Assembly: GCF_049331405.1 (NCBI RefSeq)
Contig: NZ_CP186274.1
Coordinates: 124,001-188,000 of the forward strand
Reading direction: 5' to 3'
DNA length: 64,000 nucleotides
Source of the DNA: PoT sp049331405
GTDB lineage: Bacteria; Planctomycetota; Planctomycetia; Isosphaerales; Isosphaeraceae
Shown: positions 34,030 to 43,252 of the stretch, in pieces
Layout of the letters: the number at the start of each line of letters is the position of its first letter
How positions within the stretch are numbered: position 1 is the stretch's first letter
Made by a program: the position numbers and the translations under genes
The notes under the pieces: model-generated
What the model was told of the DNA's origin: nothing
Databases searched by the model: none
The model's input: only the letters and a program-made list of their open reading frames with translations

Positions 34030-35295
34030 TCACTTCGATGATGGGCCCTTCGCCTTCGGGGCGAGGTCGCGCCAGAGCCAACGCAGCGAGTCGGGCATGA
34101 TCGCCCGGCCGTGCCTGTTGCTGTGGAACCCCTGGCCGTAGACGAACTGGTAGTCGTACCCGGCGAACGCCAGCGACTTCGCCATCTGCTGGTTCGCGAG
34201 CGGCCAGTTCCCGTTGGCGTTGTCGAGGTCGTTCGCCCCGTCCTGGAGGAAGACCCGGATCGGCTTCTTGGGCGTCTTGCGGATCAGGGCCTCGTAGTTG
34301 TGCCCCCCTTCGCGGACCGTCTTGCCGCTGGCGATATTCGTGAAGCTCCCGACCCATGATAATACTTTACTAAAGGCGTCGGGCCGTTCCCAGGCGACTG
34401 TCCAGGCGCAGATGCCGCCGCTGCTGATGCCGGCGATCGCCCGGCTTTCGGGGTCGTGGCGGAGCTTCACCGTCTTCTCGACCTCGGGGAGGATCTCCTC
34501 GAGCAGGAACCGGGTGTAGGCGTCGGAGAGGGTGTCGTACTCGACGCTGCGCTGACGACGTCCCTCGGGCCCGGGGAGTTGGCCGGGGTTGATGAAGATG
34601 GCCACGGTGACGGGCATGTCCCCTTGCGCAATCAGGTTGTCGAAGACCGTGGGGACGAAGTCCTTGTAGCCCGCGCCGTCCTGGAAGACCATGACGCACG
34701 AGGGCTCGTCGGGCTTGGCCTTCGCCTGCTCGGGGACGTAGACCCACCAGTCGCGGGTCGTGCCGGCGAAGACCTTGCTCTTCCAGGCGGGCGGCTGGGT
34801 CAGCGTCCCTTTGGGAACATCAGGCCTGGGTCGACTGTCGGCGTGCTCGGTGTAGACCTCGAGATCATTGGTCCCGCGATTGCCGCGACGATCGACCCGC
34901 TTCCCTCCCACCTCATAAACCCAGCGCAGGGCCGCCCCCTCGGGCAAGGAGATGTGGGCCGCATAGGCGTGAGTCTGGCCGATGCGGAGGAGCGGGAACT
35001 GATGCGTCCCGTCCTGCGAGACCACGCGGACGCCATCCTGCGGCTCGGTCGTCTCGATGGCCCAGGCCACGTCGAGGGCGTCGACCTTGGGGCGAGCCCC
35101 GCGAGTGAGCTCGTCCTTGCCGAACCAGTCTCGCACGGACTTCGCGAGCTTCTCGGCGGCCTCCCCGTCGGGTTTGGCCGCCAGCTTCTCCCCCAGCAAC
35201 CTGGGCGAGAGCGGTTCCTCGCCGTTGGCAACCATCGGGATCCAGAGCCCGCAAAGCAGCGGGCAAACCCACGCGAAGGCCGTGCGCGTCGTCAT
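34030..35295 (-). CDS. exported esterase, enterochelin-esterase/CE1-like
   Basis: 421 aa from ATG 35295, which opens a signal peptide MTTRTAFAWVCPLLCGLWIP ending near ANGEE; earlier codons are Arg-rich and unlikely. The C-terminal half is an alpha/beta hydrolase of the putative esterase family: TRDWWVYVPEQAK, MVFQDGAGYKDFVPTVFDNL, and the nucleophile elbow GISSGG (Ser at about 291). A candidate Asp is in FLQDGANDLDN (about 352-356) and His in GFHSNRHG (about 391 or 395). The N-terminal 150 residues look like an Ig/CBM48-type beta domain (LRWVYEVGGKRVD). Such proteins cleave ester bonds in siderophores or plant polysaccharides; the substrate is not known. Confidence 0.85.
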   Translation of the reverse strand: MTTRTAFAWVCPLLCGLWIPMVANGEEPLSPRLLGEKLAAKPDGEAAEKLAKSVRDWFGKDELTRGARPKVDALDVAWAIETTEPQDGVRVVSQDGTHQFPLLRIGQTHAYAAHISLPEGAALRWVYEVGGKRVDRRGNRGTNDLEVYTEHADSRPRPDVPKGTLTQPPAWKSKVFAGTTRDWWVYVPEQAKAKPDEPSCVMVFQDGAGYKDFVPTVFDNLIAQGDMPVTVAIFINPGQLPGPEGRRQRSVEYDTLSDAYTRFLLEEILPEVEKTVKLRHDPESRAIAGISSGGICAWTVAWERPDAFSKVLSWVGSFTNIASGKTVREGGHNYEALIRKTPKKPIRVFLQDGANDLDNANGNWPLANQQMAKSLAFAGYDYQFVYGQGFHSNRHGRAIMPDSLRWLWRDLAPKAKGPSSK

Positions 35296-35446
35296 CTCGT
35301 GTCGCTCTCCCCTTGGTCCGCGATGCCGTTCGGGTCGTCCGAAGTCTCGCCGCGAATGCCGCATCATAGGCACTCGGACCGGCGTCCGCACCAGGCCTCT
35401 GGCGGCATCTCAGGGGAAAATCGATCGATGAGGTCTCGCGGCGTCC

Positions 35447-36331
35447 TCACTTCAGGGGGAGATAAATCTCGGTGACGGCCTCGTGCTCGGGGACGTCCGG
35501 GAAGAAACGGACTCGCTTGCAGAAGAGCGGAAAGTCGCGGAGTTCCTCGCCGCTCTGCGGCAGCCACTCCGCATAGATGAAGCGCAAGGCCTCGACGAAG
35601 CCCTCCTCGGGGCCCACGTGCCGGAGCAGGGCACAGCGACCGGCGGGAATGACCCTGGCGACGAGGCCCTCGTCATTCGGCGGCAGATCCTTATCGGTCG
35701 CCGCGCAGAGATCCAGCCGGAACTGCTCGGGAGGCACCTCGGCCGGGTTGTCATACAGCAGGTTGAAGGTATCGCTGACCTTCGGGGGCAGCTTCTCCTT
35801 GCGTCGCCAGTCGATGAACTTGCGGATCGAGGCCCCGAGCAGCGTCGGGTCGCCGCGATGCTCCAGGACGGCCACGCGGGTCTCCTCGAAATTGACAATG
35901 TCGACCTGTCGATTCTCAGTCTCTGAAGTCATGAGCATCCTCCTCGCCGATTCGGCCGGCTCGTACCCGGGCTGCCCGAGCGCGAGCTCGGGCCTTTTCC
36001 TGACGTCGCTCGGCGCATGTCCGGTGAGCTTCTTGAAGGCCCTCGCAAACGCCTCCGGCCCCTCATACCCGCTCCCCAGCGCGACCTCGATGACCGAGTC
36101 GTCGCGAAACGCCAGCCGGTAGGACGCCCGCTTGAACCGGGCGATCTGCACATATTTAAAAACCGTCACCCCCAGCAACCCCGAGAATTGCCGGTGGAAA
36201 TGAAACTTCGAGCACGACGCGACGCCGCTCAGCATCTCGACGCTCAGGTCCTCGTCGACATGCTCGCCGATAAACTCGAGCACCCGCCTGAACCGAGCCA
36301 AATAGTTCTCAACCGCCGAGTCATCCACCAT
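35447..36331 (-). CDS. AraC-family regulator with GyrI-like effector domain
   Basis: 294 aa from ATG 36331; AAGGAGG sits directly before it with unusually short spacing, and the upstream open frame to 36499 looks non-coding. Two helix-turn-helix motifs at about 25-110: LSVEMLSGVASCSKFHFHRQ and VIEVALGSGYEGPEAFARAF, with FKKLTGHAPSDVRK closing the AraC domain. Residues about 130-294 form a GyrI-like/BacterialRegulator effector domain (ETRVAVLEHRGDPTLLGASI; IYAEWLPQSGEELRDFPLF; EAVTEIYLPLK), which binds small, often lipophilic molecules, as in Rob or SbmC. Probably senses a toxic compound. No transporter is adjacent, so the targets are unknown. Confidence 0.92.
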   Translation of the reverse strand: MVDDSAVENYLARFRRVLEFIGEHVDEDLSVEMLSGVASCSKFHFHRQFSGLLGVTVFKYVQIARFKRASYRLAFRDDSVIEVALGSGYEGPEAFARAFKKLTGHAPSDVRKRPELALGQPGYEPAESARRMLMTSETENRQVDIVNFEETRVAVLEHRGDPTLLGASIRKFIDWRRKEKLPPKVSDTFNLLYDNPAEVPPEQFRLDLCAATDKDLPPNDEGLVARVIPAGRCALLRHVGPEEGFVEALRFIYAEWLPQSGEELRDFPLFCKRVRFFPDVPEHEAVTEIYLPLK

Positions 36332-36483
36332 CGCCTCCTTGTCTGTTCCCGGAGAGACTATCCTCGGCGAGGAGGCTTGTCCTGGCAGATGTTGCTCTTT
36401 GTTCGAATCTCGTCGAGAAACAGGGCGCGAAGCGTCAATCCACGCTGGGCCATGACTCGCCCGCATAGCCGAGATCAAGCAAC

Positions 36484-36512
36484 GAAAAAGCCCCGCCATT
36501 CAGGCGGGGCTT
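36484..36512 (-). terminator. intrinsic terminator of the HsdR-N gene
   Basis: A perfect ten-base stem, AAGCCCCGCC (36488-36497) with GGCGGGGCTT (36503-36512), and a five-base loop. Read on the minus strand it is followed by a T-rich run (CTTTTTCG), so it terminates leftward transcription, 75 bases after the stop of the gene at 36588. Confidence 0.85.
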
Positions 36513-36587
36513 ATTGATTCCGTAATCCAAATTGGCGAGCCCGTCGATTCTGCACGTCGACGGACGAGCTAAGACGTGATAGGGAGA

Positions 36588-37751
36588 TCAATTCTCGGGG
36601 GCAAGGGAAGACTGGGCTTCGACGAGTTCCGCCTCGATGGGGGATTCACCATTGGCGGCGACGGCCGGGCGCAATTGCCGCTGCTGGTCCCAGGAGGATC
36701 GGAAGACGTCGCCGAGGAGCTCGAGATCCTCGAAGGAGCCCAGGTTGACGCACGACCATCCGAGTTGAGGGACGGTCACGGTCAGCGTCGGGACGAGTTG
36801 CTGCGTCAGGTCCGGGGACATCGGGAACCAGACGCATGGGCGCTTCCTGTCGAAATAGAATCGACAGATCACCCACGTATGCCGCTCGGGCAGGTGGACC
36901 TTGAAGTAGGAGACGGTGTCCAGATAGGCGATCGGGCGATCGGCGCCGAGCAGCCGTTGGGCCGTGGCGAAGCCGTCGAGTTCTTCCTTGGTCGTCTCGA
37001 TCCGGGATGCCGCGGCCGCCCCGCCATTGGTCGGCGCCTCGGGCTGCGGAGGGCTGCTCAGGACCATCGACAGCATGCGCTGCTTGACCCATTCCTCCAA
37101 TGCATTGGCGACGACCGGCTTCCAGAAGTCGAGCACGGATTTCGTCAGCATCCGCGTCTCGATATTGGTCACGGCCAACCGCACGAGATCGACCGACGGT
37201 TCCAGCAGGCGGCTGAGTTCCGCGACGAGCAGGTTCTGCGCGTGTTTGCGCTCGGCGAAGGTGCGGATGAGCTGGGGATTATATTGCGACTTGTGGAGCA
37301 GCGTCAGGAAGTCATACGGAGGCTCCTCGTCGGAGAGCACGTCCCACTTGATGAACGGCTCTTTATCCATGACGTTCGAATGGGTGACGTCGGTGAAGAA
37401 TCGCCACTGGACGCCGTTGGTCAAGATCCCGAGCTTAACGTCGGTCGCCTTGGCGAAATAATCACCTAATTGCTCGTCATAATTCGTGAGCCGCTTCCCG
37501 ACTTCCTTGGCTTCGACGAAGAAGATCGGGCGACCGCCCTGGAAGAAGGCCCAGTCGATCGGCTTGACGGATCGATCCTTGCCGAAGTCCGCCCGATATT
37601 CGGGGACGCATTCTCGGGGGTCGGTCAGGTCATAACCTAATGTGGTGAGAAGTGGACCTATCAGGCTTTGCTTGGTGGCTTGCTCGTTACCCCTGACGTG
37701 TTCGGCCAGGTCTTTCACGCGCTTGACGTAAGAATTGATCGCCTCGCTCAT
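36588..37751 (-). CDS. orphan HsdR N-terminal-domain (PD-(D/E)XK) protein
   Basis: 387 aa from ATG 37751 with a G-rich run just upstream. The N-terminal 160 residues match the type I restriction HsdR N-terminal domain: NEQATKQSLIGPLLTTLGYD, RADFGKDRSVKPIDWAFFQG, then GRPIFFVEAKEVGKRL. The nuclease triad candidates are Asp66, Glu80 and Lys82 in a D-x13-E-x-K arrangement, with Glu23 and Glu51 also conserved in the family. No helicase, HsdM or HsdS is present, and the rest (about 165-387) is helical then beta-rich with HTWVICRFYFDRKRPCVWFP. Stand-alone forms are widespread; a defence or DNA-repair role is possible but unproven. Monocistronic: own terminator downstream and AT-rich 200-bp upstream region. 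Confidence 0.82.
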   Translation of the reverse strand: MSEAINSYVKRVKDLAEHVRGNEQATKQSLIGPLLTTLGYDLTDPRECVPEYRADFGKDRSVKPIDWAFFQGGRPIFFVEAKEVGKRLTNYDEQLGDYFAKATDVKLGILTNGVQWRFFTDVTHSNVMDKEPFIKWDVLSDEEPPYDFLTLLHKSQYNPQLIRTFAERKHAQNLLVAELSRLLEPSVDLVRLAVTNIETRMLTKSVLDFWKPVVANALEEWVKQRMLSMVLSSPPQPEAPTNGGAAAASRIETTKEELDGFATAQRLLGADRPIAYLDTVSYFKVHLPERHTWVICRFYFDRKRPCVWFPMSPDLTQQLVPTLTVTVPQLGWSCVNLGSFEDLELLGDVFRSSWDQQRQLRPAVAANGESPIEAELVEAQSSLAPEN

Positions 37752-37955
37752 AATTTCCCCCAAGTGTCTCCGGCGACGCCCGAGAAGACTTCGGATATTG
37801 CAATACGCGAAATTGGTACAGCACTGAAATTCCTATCATCAGGTTTCCTATTTTAAAAGTCGAGGCGCTCGCAAACTTTACATACGTTTCGGCTATAAGA
37901 TGCCGCAGCTCGATTGAAGCGTGCGGCATCCCAAGCCTTCCGTCGAAGATAAGAC

Positions 37956-40637
37956 TCAGGAAATGGACTCTTCGTCCGAGCCCGCTTCATCCGCCTCGTC
38001 GGTGTGGTCGCTGGCCTCGGCCTCGCCGACGCCATCATCGAGGATGTGCGGCTCATGGCCGTCGCCGGCGTGAGCCTCGGCGACCGCAATCTCGGCATCC
38101 AGAGCCTCGCCCGCGGCGAGTTCTTCCTCGGGGAGCTTGGCGAGGCTGCTGACGCTATCGCTCTCCTCGACGCGAATGAGCCTGACGCCCTGCGTGTTTC
38201 GGCCGATGAGCCGCATGTCGGCGACCGGGGTGCGGATCAAGATCCCGCCCGTCGTCGTCAGCATCACCTCATCCTTCTCCGTCACCTTGGCGATCGCGAC
38301 CACAGAGCCGTTGCGATCATTCGTCTTGATGTCGATCAGGCCCTTGCCGCCCCGCTTCTGCGAGCGGTACTCGGTCAACGCGGTGCGCTTGCCGAAGCCC
38401 ATGCCGCAGACGGTGAGGAGGCTCGCGGGGTCGTCGTCGCCGTTGGCGACGACCATGCCGACCACCTCGTCATCGTCGGCGAGGCTGATGCCCTTGACGC
38501 CGTAGGCGGGGCGGCCCATGGCGCGGACGTCGGACTCGTCGAAGCGGATGGCCATCCCCTGGCTGGTGCTCAGGATCACCTGGTCTCCGGCCTTGGTCCG
38601 GGCGACGCCGATGAGCTGATCCCCTTCATCCAGGCTCAACGCGATGATCCCGCGGCCGAGGGGGCGCCTGAAGGCCGTCAGCTCGGTCTTCTTGACCGTG
38701 CCTCGGCGGGTGACCATCATCAGGCACTCGTCCTCGGCGAACTCGCGGACCGGGATCAGGCCGGTGATCTTCTCCCCTTCGGCGAGCTGGAGCAGGTTGA
38801 CGATCGCGCGACCGCCCGAGGTCCGCGTGGCCATCGGCAGGTCGTAGACCTTGATCCAGTAGACCTTGCCGTGGTCGGTGAAGAAGAGGATGTAGTCGTG
38901 CGTCAGGGCCACGAACATATATTCAAGGAAGTCCCCTTCCTTGGTGTTCGTGGCGGTGATCCCGCGGCCGCCCCGGTTCTGGGCGCGGTAGGTGCTGGGG
39001 GGCAGGCGCTTGATGTAGCCGTCGTGCGTGACGGTGACGACCATGTACTCTTCGCGGATCAGGGCTTCCTTGTCGTAGTCGCCCAGCTCCTCGGGGTCGA
39101 TCTGGCTGCGGCGGTCGTTGGCGTAGCGCGACTTGAGCTCGCGCATGTCGGCGCGGATCAGGTCGAGGATCAGGCGCTCGTCGCCGAGGATCAGCTCGTA
39201 CCCGCCGATGTCCTTGCGCAGGCCGTTGTACTCGAGCGTGAGCTTGTCGGCCTCGAGGCCGGTGAGCTGCTGGAGCCGCATGGCGAGGATGGCGTCGGCC
39301 TGCATGCGGGTCAGGCTGGTGGTCGCCTTGGCCTCGGGGTCGTTCAGCGCCCGGCGTAAGATCTCGGCCGAGACCTCGAGCCCCATCAAGCGGGCGCGGG
39401 CCTCGGGCGGGTTGGCCGACGACCGGATCACGCGGATGATCTCGTCGATGTACGCCAACGCGACGAGCAAGCCCTCGAGGATGTGGGCGCGGGCCTTCGC
39501 CTGGCGGAGCTGGAACTGGGTCCGGCGTCGGATGACGATGACCCGGTGCTCGACGAAGAGCCGGAGCAGGTCCTTGAGCGGCAGGGTCTTGGGCCGGCCG
39601 TCCACCAGCGCCAGCATGATCACGCTGAACGTGTCCTGCAGCGGCGAGTACTGGAAGAGCTGGTTGAGGACGACGTTGGGGTCTTCCCCCTTCTTCACCT
39701 TGACGACGATCCGGACCGGTTGCTTGCGGTCGCTCTCGTCGACGATGTCCGTCACCCCGGTGACGCGGTCGGTGTTGACGAGCTCGGCCAGCTTCTTGAG
39801 GAGCGGCTCCTTGGTCAACTGGTACGGGATCTCGGTGAAGACGATCTGGGATCGGCCGTCCTTCTGCTCCTCGATCGCGTACTTGGCGCGGAGGATCACC
39901 TTGCCGCGGCCCGTGCGGTAGGCCTCGCGGACGCCGTAGCGGCCGCAGATGGTCCCGCCGGTGGGGAAGTCGGGCGCGGGGATGATCTCGAGGAGCTCGT
40001 CGAGCTCGATCTGCGGGTCGTCGATGTAGGCGACGACGGCGTCGCAGACCTCGCCGAGGTTGTGGGGGGGGATGCTGGTCGCCATGCCGACCGCGATGCC
40101 GCCCGAGCCGTTGACGAGCAGGTTGGGGAACTTGCCGGGGAGGACCCGGGGCTCCTGGTGCTTCTCGTCGTAGCTCGGCTGGAAGTCGACCGTGTCGAGC
40201 TTGATGTCCTCGAGCATCTCGGCGGCGACCGGGCTGAGCTTGGCCTCGGTGTACCGCATGGCCGCCGGGGGGAGGCCGTGGATCGAGCCGAAGTTCCCCT
40301 GCCCGGTGATCAGCAGGTGGCGCATGTTCCACCACTGCGCCATGCGGGCCAGGGTCGGGTAGATCGAGTTGTCGCCGTGCGGGTGATACCGCTTCATCGT
40401 CTCGCCGACGATGCCCGCGCACTTGCTGGTGCTGCCGCCGGGGGAGAGGCCGAGGTCGAGCATCGCCGTCAGGATCCGCCGCTGCGACGGCTTCAGGCCG
40501 TCGCGCACGTCGGGCAGGGCGCGGCTGACGATGACCGACATCGCATAATTGAGGTAACTTTCCTTGAGCTCTTCCTCGATACTCAAGGGCAATGGCCGTT
40601 GCGGGTCGGCCGGCGGTACGGCTGTGCTCACAGTCAA
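37956..40637 (-). CDS. gyrA: DNA gyrase subunit A
   Basis: 893 aa. Breaks and rejoins DNA in the gyrase A2B2 complex to introduce negative supercoils. The winged-helix/tower domain begins EEELKESYLNYAMSVIVSRA; the catalytic tyrosine is about Tyr129 in PPAAMRYTEAKLS. The C-terminal beta-propeller is complete and carries a GyrA box QKRGGKG, which separates gyrase from topoisomerase IV. The tail is Asp/Glu-rich. The quinolone-determining loop reads HPHGDNSIYPTLARM: Asn and Pro occupy the positions of E. coli Ser83 and Asp87. The start is non-ATG: TTG 40637 with GAGGGAG upstream, or GTG 40631. gyrB is not in the window; a dnaA-like gene lies immediately upstream on the same strand. Confidence 0.96.
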   Translation of the reverse strand: MTVSTAVPPADPQRPLPLSIEEELKESYLNYAMSVIVSRALPDVRDGLKPSQRRILTAMLDLGLSPGGSTSKCAGIVGETMKRYHPHGDNSIYPTLARMAQWWNMRHLLITGQGNFGSIHGLPPAAMRYTEAKLSPVAAEMLEDIKLDTVDFQPSYDEKHQEPRVLPGKFPNLLVNGSGGIAVGMATSIPPHNLGEVCDAVVAYIDDPQIELDELLEIIPAPDFPTGGTICGRYGVREAYRTGRGKVILRAKYAIEEQKDGRSQIVFTEIPYQLTKEPLLKKLAELVNTDRVTGVTDIVDESDRKQPVRIVVKVKKGEDPNVVLNQLFQYSPLQDTFSVIMLALVDGRPKTLPLKDLLRLFVEHRVIVIRRRTQFQLRQAKARAHILEGLLVALAYIDEIIRVIRSSANPPEARARLMGLEVSAEILRRALNDPEAKATTSLTRMQADAILAMRLQQLTGLEADKLTLEYNGLRKDIGGYELILGDERLILDLIRADMRELKSRYANDRRSQIDPEELGDYDKEALIREEYMVVTVTHDGYIKRLPPSTYRAQNRGGRGITATNTKEGDFLEYMFVALTHDYILFFTDHGKVYWIKVYDLPMATRTSGGRAIVNLLQLAEGEKITGLIPVREFAEDECLMMVTRRGTVKKTELTAFRRPLGRGIIALSLDEGDQLIGVARTKAGDQVILSTSQGMAIRFDESDVRAMGRPAYGVKGISLADDDEVVGMVVANGDDDPASLLTVCGMGFGKRTALTEYRSQKRGGKGLIDIKTNDRNGSVVAIAKVTEKDEVMLTTTGGILIRTPVADMRLIGRNTQGVRLIRVEESDSVSSLAKLPEEELAAGEALDAEIAVAEAHAGDGHEPHILDDGVGEAEASDHTDEADEAGSDEESIS

Positions 40638-40882
40638 GTCGCTCCCTCGTCGGTCGCCACGCCCCGGGACGCCAAATTGTCGAACCTAAGTTCGTGGCTG
40701 GTCAAGGGTTTCATTGTAACCGAACCGCCCCCCCCTTGCAACTCAGACGCCGGGGAAAGCCCCGCGCCCAAGTTCAATCCAAACAAAGATTTGCGGCATT
40801 TTAGAGCGGGCGGCCGCCGGTTGTCGGCGGATGAAGCCGAGGAGGAGCCGGATCCGGGGGTGTTCCGGGGCTCGTCGCCCGG

Positions 40883-41968
40883 CTATTGGGGGGGAGGAGA
40901 GGAGGCCTCGTCTCCGGGCTCGGAGAGGCGCCAGCCCTGGGTGAGCGTCTCGATCGCGACGGCCAGGGCGGGGTCGGCGGCGAGCCTGGCGGCGGCCGCC
41001 TTGCAGGCATGGCGCACGGTCGCCGGGTCGCGACCTCCGAAGTAGGCCCCGATGGCCTGGAAGCTCAGCGGAGTGAAGCCCCGGGCGAGGTGCATCGCCA
41101 GATGCCTCGGCTCGGCGACCGACTGCCGGCGCGTGTCGGAGCGGAGGTCGCGGACGCGGACCTTGAACTGCGCGGCGATCGCGCGGGCGATCTGCTCCAG
41201 GGTCACGGCCGACGATCGCGTCGTCTCGGCCACGAACGGGTCGACGAGCTGGCGGTCGAGCGGCCGGCGCTCCACCTTCGACGTGAGCGCGGCCTTGGCG
41301 AGCCAGCCGTCGAGCGTCCGATAGCCGTCGGCGGCCTCGACCATCGCGTCGATCGCGGCGGCCGCGAGCCCGAGGCCACGCAACCGGGCCGACTCGAGCA
41401 GATAACGACGGCGAGAGGCGGGGCCGGGGGGGTCGATCCGGACGGCCAGGCCGCCGACCAGGCGATTGACCAGCCGCCGGGGCCAGCCCTCCCACTGCGC
41501 AGGGCCGACCCGGGCCGAGACGACCACGCAGGCCCCCGCGTCATCGAGCGCGTCGAGCGTGTGCACCAGCTCTGCGAGGGCCAGGGGGGCACGCTCCAGG
41601 GCGTGCAAATCTTCGATGACGAAGAGGTCGAGGCCGCGGAACCTGCCCCGGAGGTCGGACCAGCCCCCCGCCTGATCGGCCGCCTCGGCGCAGGCCGCCG
41701 CGAAGGACTCGGCCGCCAGGTGGGCCACGGCCGATTCCGGGCGCCGGCGGAGCCACTCGGAGACGAGGCCCGTCAGCAGCCGCGACTTCCCCACCCCCGA
41801 CGGCCCGTGGACCACCAGGGGGGAGATCCCCGCCGCGTCCCCCTTCGCCAGGGCCAGGACGCTCGCATGCGCCAGTTCGTTCTCCGGCCCGGTCAGGAAC
41901 CCGTCCCAGGGTTGGGGCTCGGGCGTCGCCGGCGGGACCATCACGCGCGGCCAGGACGAAGAGTCCAT
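40883..41968 (-). CDS. dnaA: short DnaA-type replication initiator
   Basis: 361 aa from ATG 41968 (GGAG six bases upstream; longer frame to 42070 lacks such a site). AAA+ core: Walker A GPSGVGKS at about 55-62, Walker B DLFVIEDLHAL at about 114-124. The C-terminal DnaA-box-binding domain has the diagnostic signature RHLAMHLARGFTPLSFQAIG followed by YFGGRDPATVRHACK (near 285-323). Only about 20 residues precede the AAA+ core, so the N-terminal domain I that binds DnaB helicase, and domain II, are missing. It is either a reduced DnaA, as several planctomycetes have, or a DnaA paralogue. gyrA follows on the same strand after 245 bp. Confidence 0.83.
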   Translation of the reverse strand: MDSSSWPRVMVPPATPEPQPWDGFLTGPENELAHASVLALAKGDAAGISPLVVHGPSGVGKSRLLTGLVSEWLRRRPESAVAHLAAESFAAACAEAADQAGGWSDLRGRFRGLDLFVIEDLHALERAPLALAELVHTLDALDDAGACVVVSARVGPAQWEGWPRRLVNRLVGGLAVRIDPPGPASRRRYLLESARLRGLGLAAAAIDAMVEAADGYRTLDGWLAKAALTSKVERRPLDRQLVDPFVAETTRSSAVTLEQIARAIAAQFKVRVRDLRSDTRRQSVAEPRHLAMHLARGFTPLSFQAIGAYFGGRDPATVRHACKAAAARLAADPALAVAIETLTQGWRLSEPGDEASSPPPQ

Positions 41969-42496
41969 CCTGGGCTCCTTTCCCCATTCCAAATCCAAAG
42001 CCAACGGCCTCAATCCATTTCGCCAGCGTCTCCATAGCACGCCGCCCCAAACGCGTGAAGGCCAACCCACTTTGAGAAGGGCTGGCCAAGGGAGACATCG
42101 TGGGTTTCGCGGTCAAGGAGGAGTCAGCGGGAGGAGAAGTGAGGGGGGAGGCTTCAGGTCGTGGTCGAGGTGAGGGGCGAGTTCGAGGTTCCTGCCGGCG
42201 GCGTCTTGGTCATCCCTGTTGCCTTCGTCGCCATCCCGGCCGGGTCGGTCGCATGACCTCGTCTTTCGTCAGCTTCGAAGATCTGCTGCGACTCGTGGGG
42301 TTAGATCAATCCACGGTCGGGGTTGCCCCTTTAGCCCGAGGGCAGGCGAAGAGACCTGCTCTCGTCCCTCGTTTCCCGGACGGATGGCGGTCGGGGCCGG
42401 AGGGTCTTGCGAAGCTGACGAAGACGAGTGCGAAGGAAAGTTGCCCCACTCGAGCCGGGCGAGGCAACGCATCCGGGAGCTTGCAGTCGCACTACA
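41969..42496. other. intergenic, no gene and no DnaA-box cluster seen
   Basis: About 530 bp upstream of the dnaA-like gene and downstream of a PEP-CTERM gene. Inspected for TTATCCACA-like boxes because of the neighbouring gene: only isolated poor matches (for example TCAATCCACG near 42307), no cluster and no AT-rich unwinding element. GA-rich between 42110 and 42200. Confidence 0.5.
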
Positions 42497-43252
42497 TCAG
42501 GCCGCGTTGGCAGCCCGGCGGCCGCGGAGGCGGGCCCAGCCGAAGGTCGTGAGGCCGATGCCGAGGAGGCCGAGCGAGGCGGGCTCGGGCACGGCGGTGG
42601 CGTTCAGGCTGACGTTGTCGAAGCTGACCGAGCCGACCAGGTTCGCGGTGGTCAGGCCGGTCGGCTGGTCGAAGAGGCGAATCCCGATGGCACCGGTCGG
42701 GGCCGTGTTGCCGGTCGTGTAGTTGAGGGTGACCTGGTAGGTGTTGCCTCCCAGGAGGTTCACCGAGATCAACTGTGAGTTGCCGGTCGAGGTCGAGGCC
42801 ACGTCCGAGCCGTTCGACGTCAGGGCGATGCCCACGTTCTTGTCATTCATCAGGGACACGCTGAGCGGGCTGGTGGTGGTGACTTCCGCGGTCAGGGTGT
42901 AGGTGGTGTTCGCGGCGTAGTTCGTGCCGAGGGTCTGCGAGAAGTACCCACCATTGCTCACGAGGCCCAGCACGTTGATGCCGGCCACGCCGCTGATCGT
43001 CGCCGCGCTGCTGCCGATCGTCAGCGTCGGCGGGGCGAGCACGCCGAGGGCACCGGTGTACGTCCCGGTCCACGGGCCCGAGCCGATGGTGGCCGAGCCG
43101 TTCCCGTTCAGGAGGCCGCCGCCGATCGAGCCGTTATTCGACGCGGTGGAGAAGTCGCTGTTGCCGACCGGGATCACGGTGGCCTGGGCCGAGGCGCCGG
43201 CGAAGAGGAGGACAGCGGCCGCTATGAGGGACTTCGAAGAAAACATGGACAT
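42497..43252 (-). CDS. PEP-CTERM exported protein
   Basis: 251 aa from ATG 43252 (GGAG nine bases upstream; upstream frame to 43309 is not needed). Signal peptide MSMFSSKSLIAAAVLLFAGA ends near SAQA. The mature part is Gly/Ser/Thr/Asn-rich and beta-structured (FSQTLGTNYAANTTYTLTAE; VSFDNVSLNATA), like other secreted carbohydrate-binding-type PEP-CTERM proteins. The sorting signal is complete: VPEPASLGLLGIGLTTFGWA then RLRGRR. An exosortase, absent from this window, should recognise it. Poor in charged residues and Cys. Divergent from the GntR gene. Confidence 0.9.
   Translation of the reverse strand: MSMFSSKSLIAAAVLLFAGASAQATVIPVGNSDFSTASNNGSIGGGLLNGNGSATIGSGPWTGTYTGALGVLAPPTLTIGSSAATISGVAGINVLGLVSNGGYFSQTLGTNYAANTTYTLTAEVTTTSPLSVSLMNDKNVGIALTSNGSDVASTSTGNSQLISVNLLGGNTYQVTLNYTTGNTAPTGAIGIRLFDQPTGLTTANLVGSVSFDNVSLNATAVPEPASLGLLGIGLTTFGWARLRGRRAANAA

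Noticed and set aside
36401..36409. GTTCGAATC resembling a tRNA T-loop
   Set aside because: The flanking bases do not form a T stem and no acceptor, D or anticodon arm can be built around it.
41969..42496. Possible replication origin next to the dnaA-like gene
   Set aside because: No cluster of DnaA-box-like sequences and no AT-rich unwinding region was found here or in 40638-40882; strand skew could not be computed.
42100..42552. Plus-strand open frame of 150 codons upstream of the dnaA-like gene
   Set aside because: Arg/Gly-rich start, runs into the antisense of the PEP-CTERM gene, no motif and no hydrophobic core.
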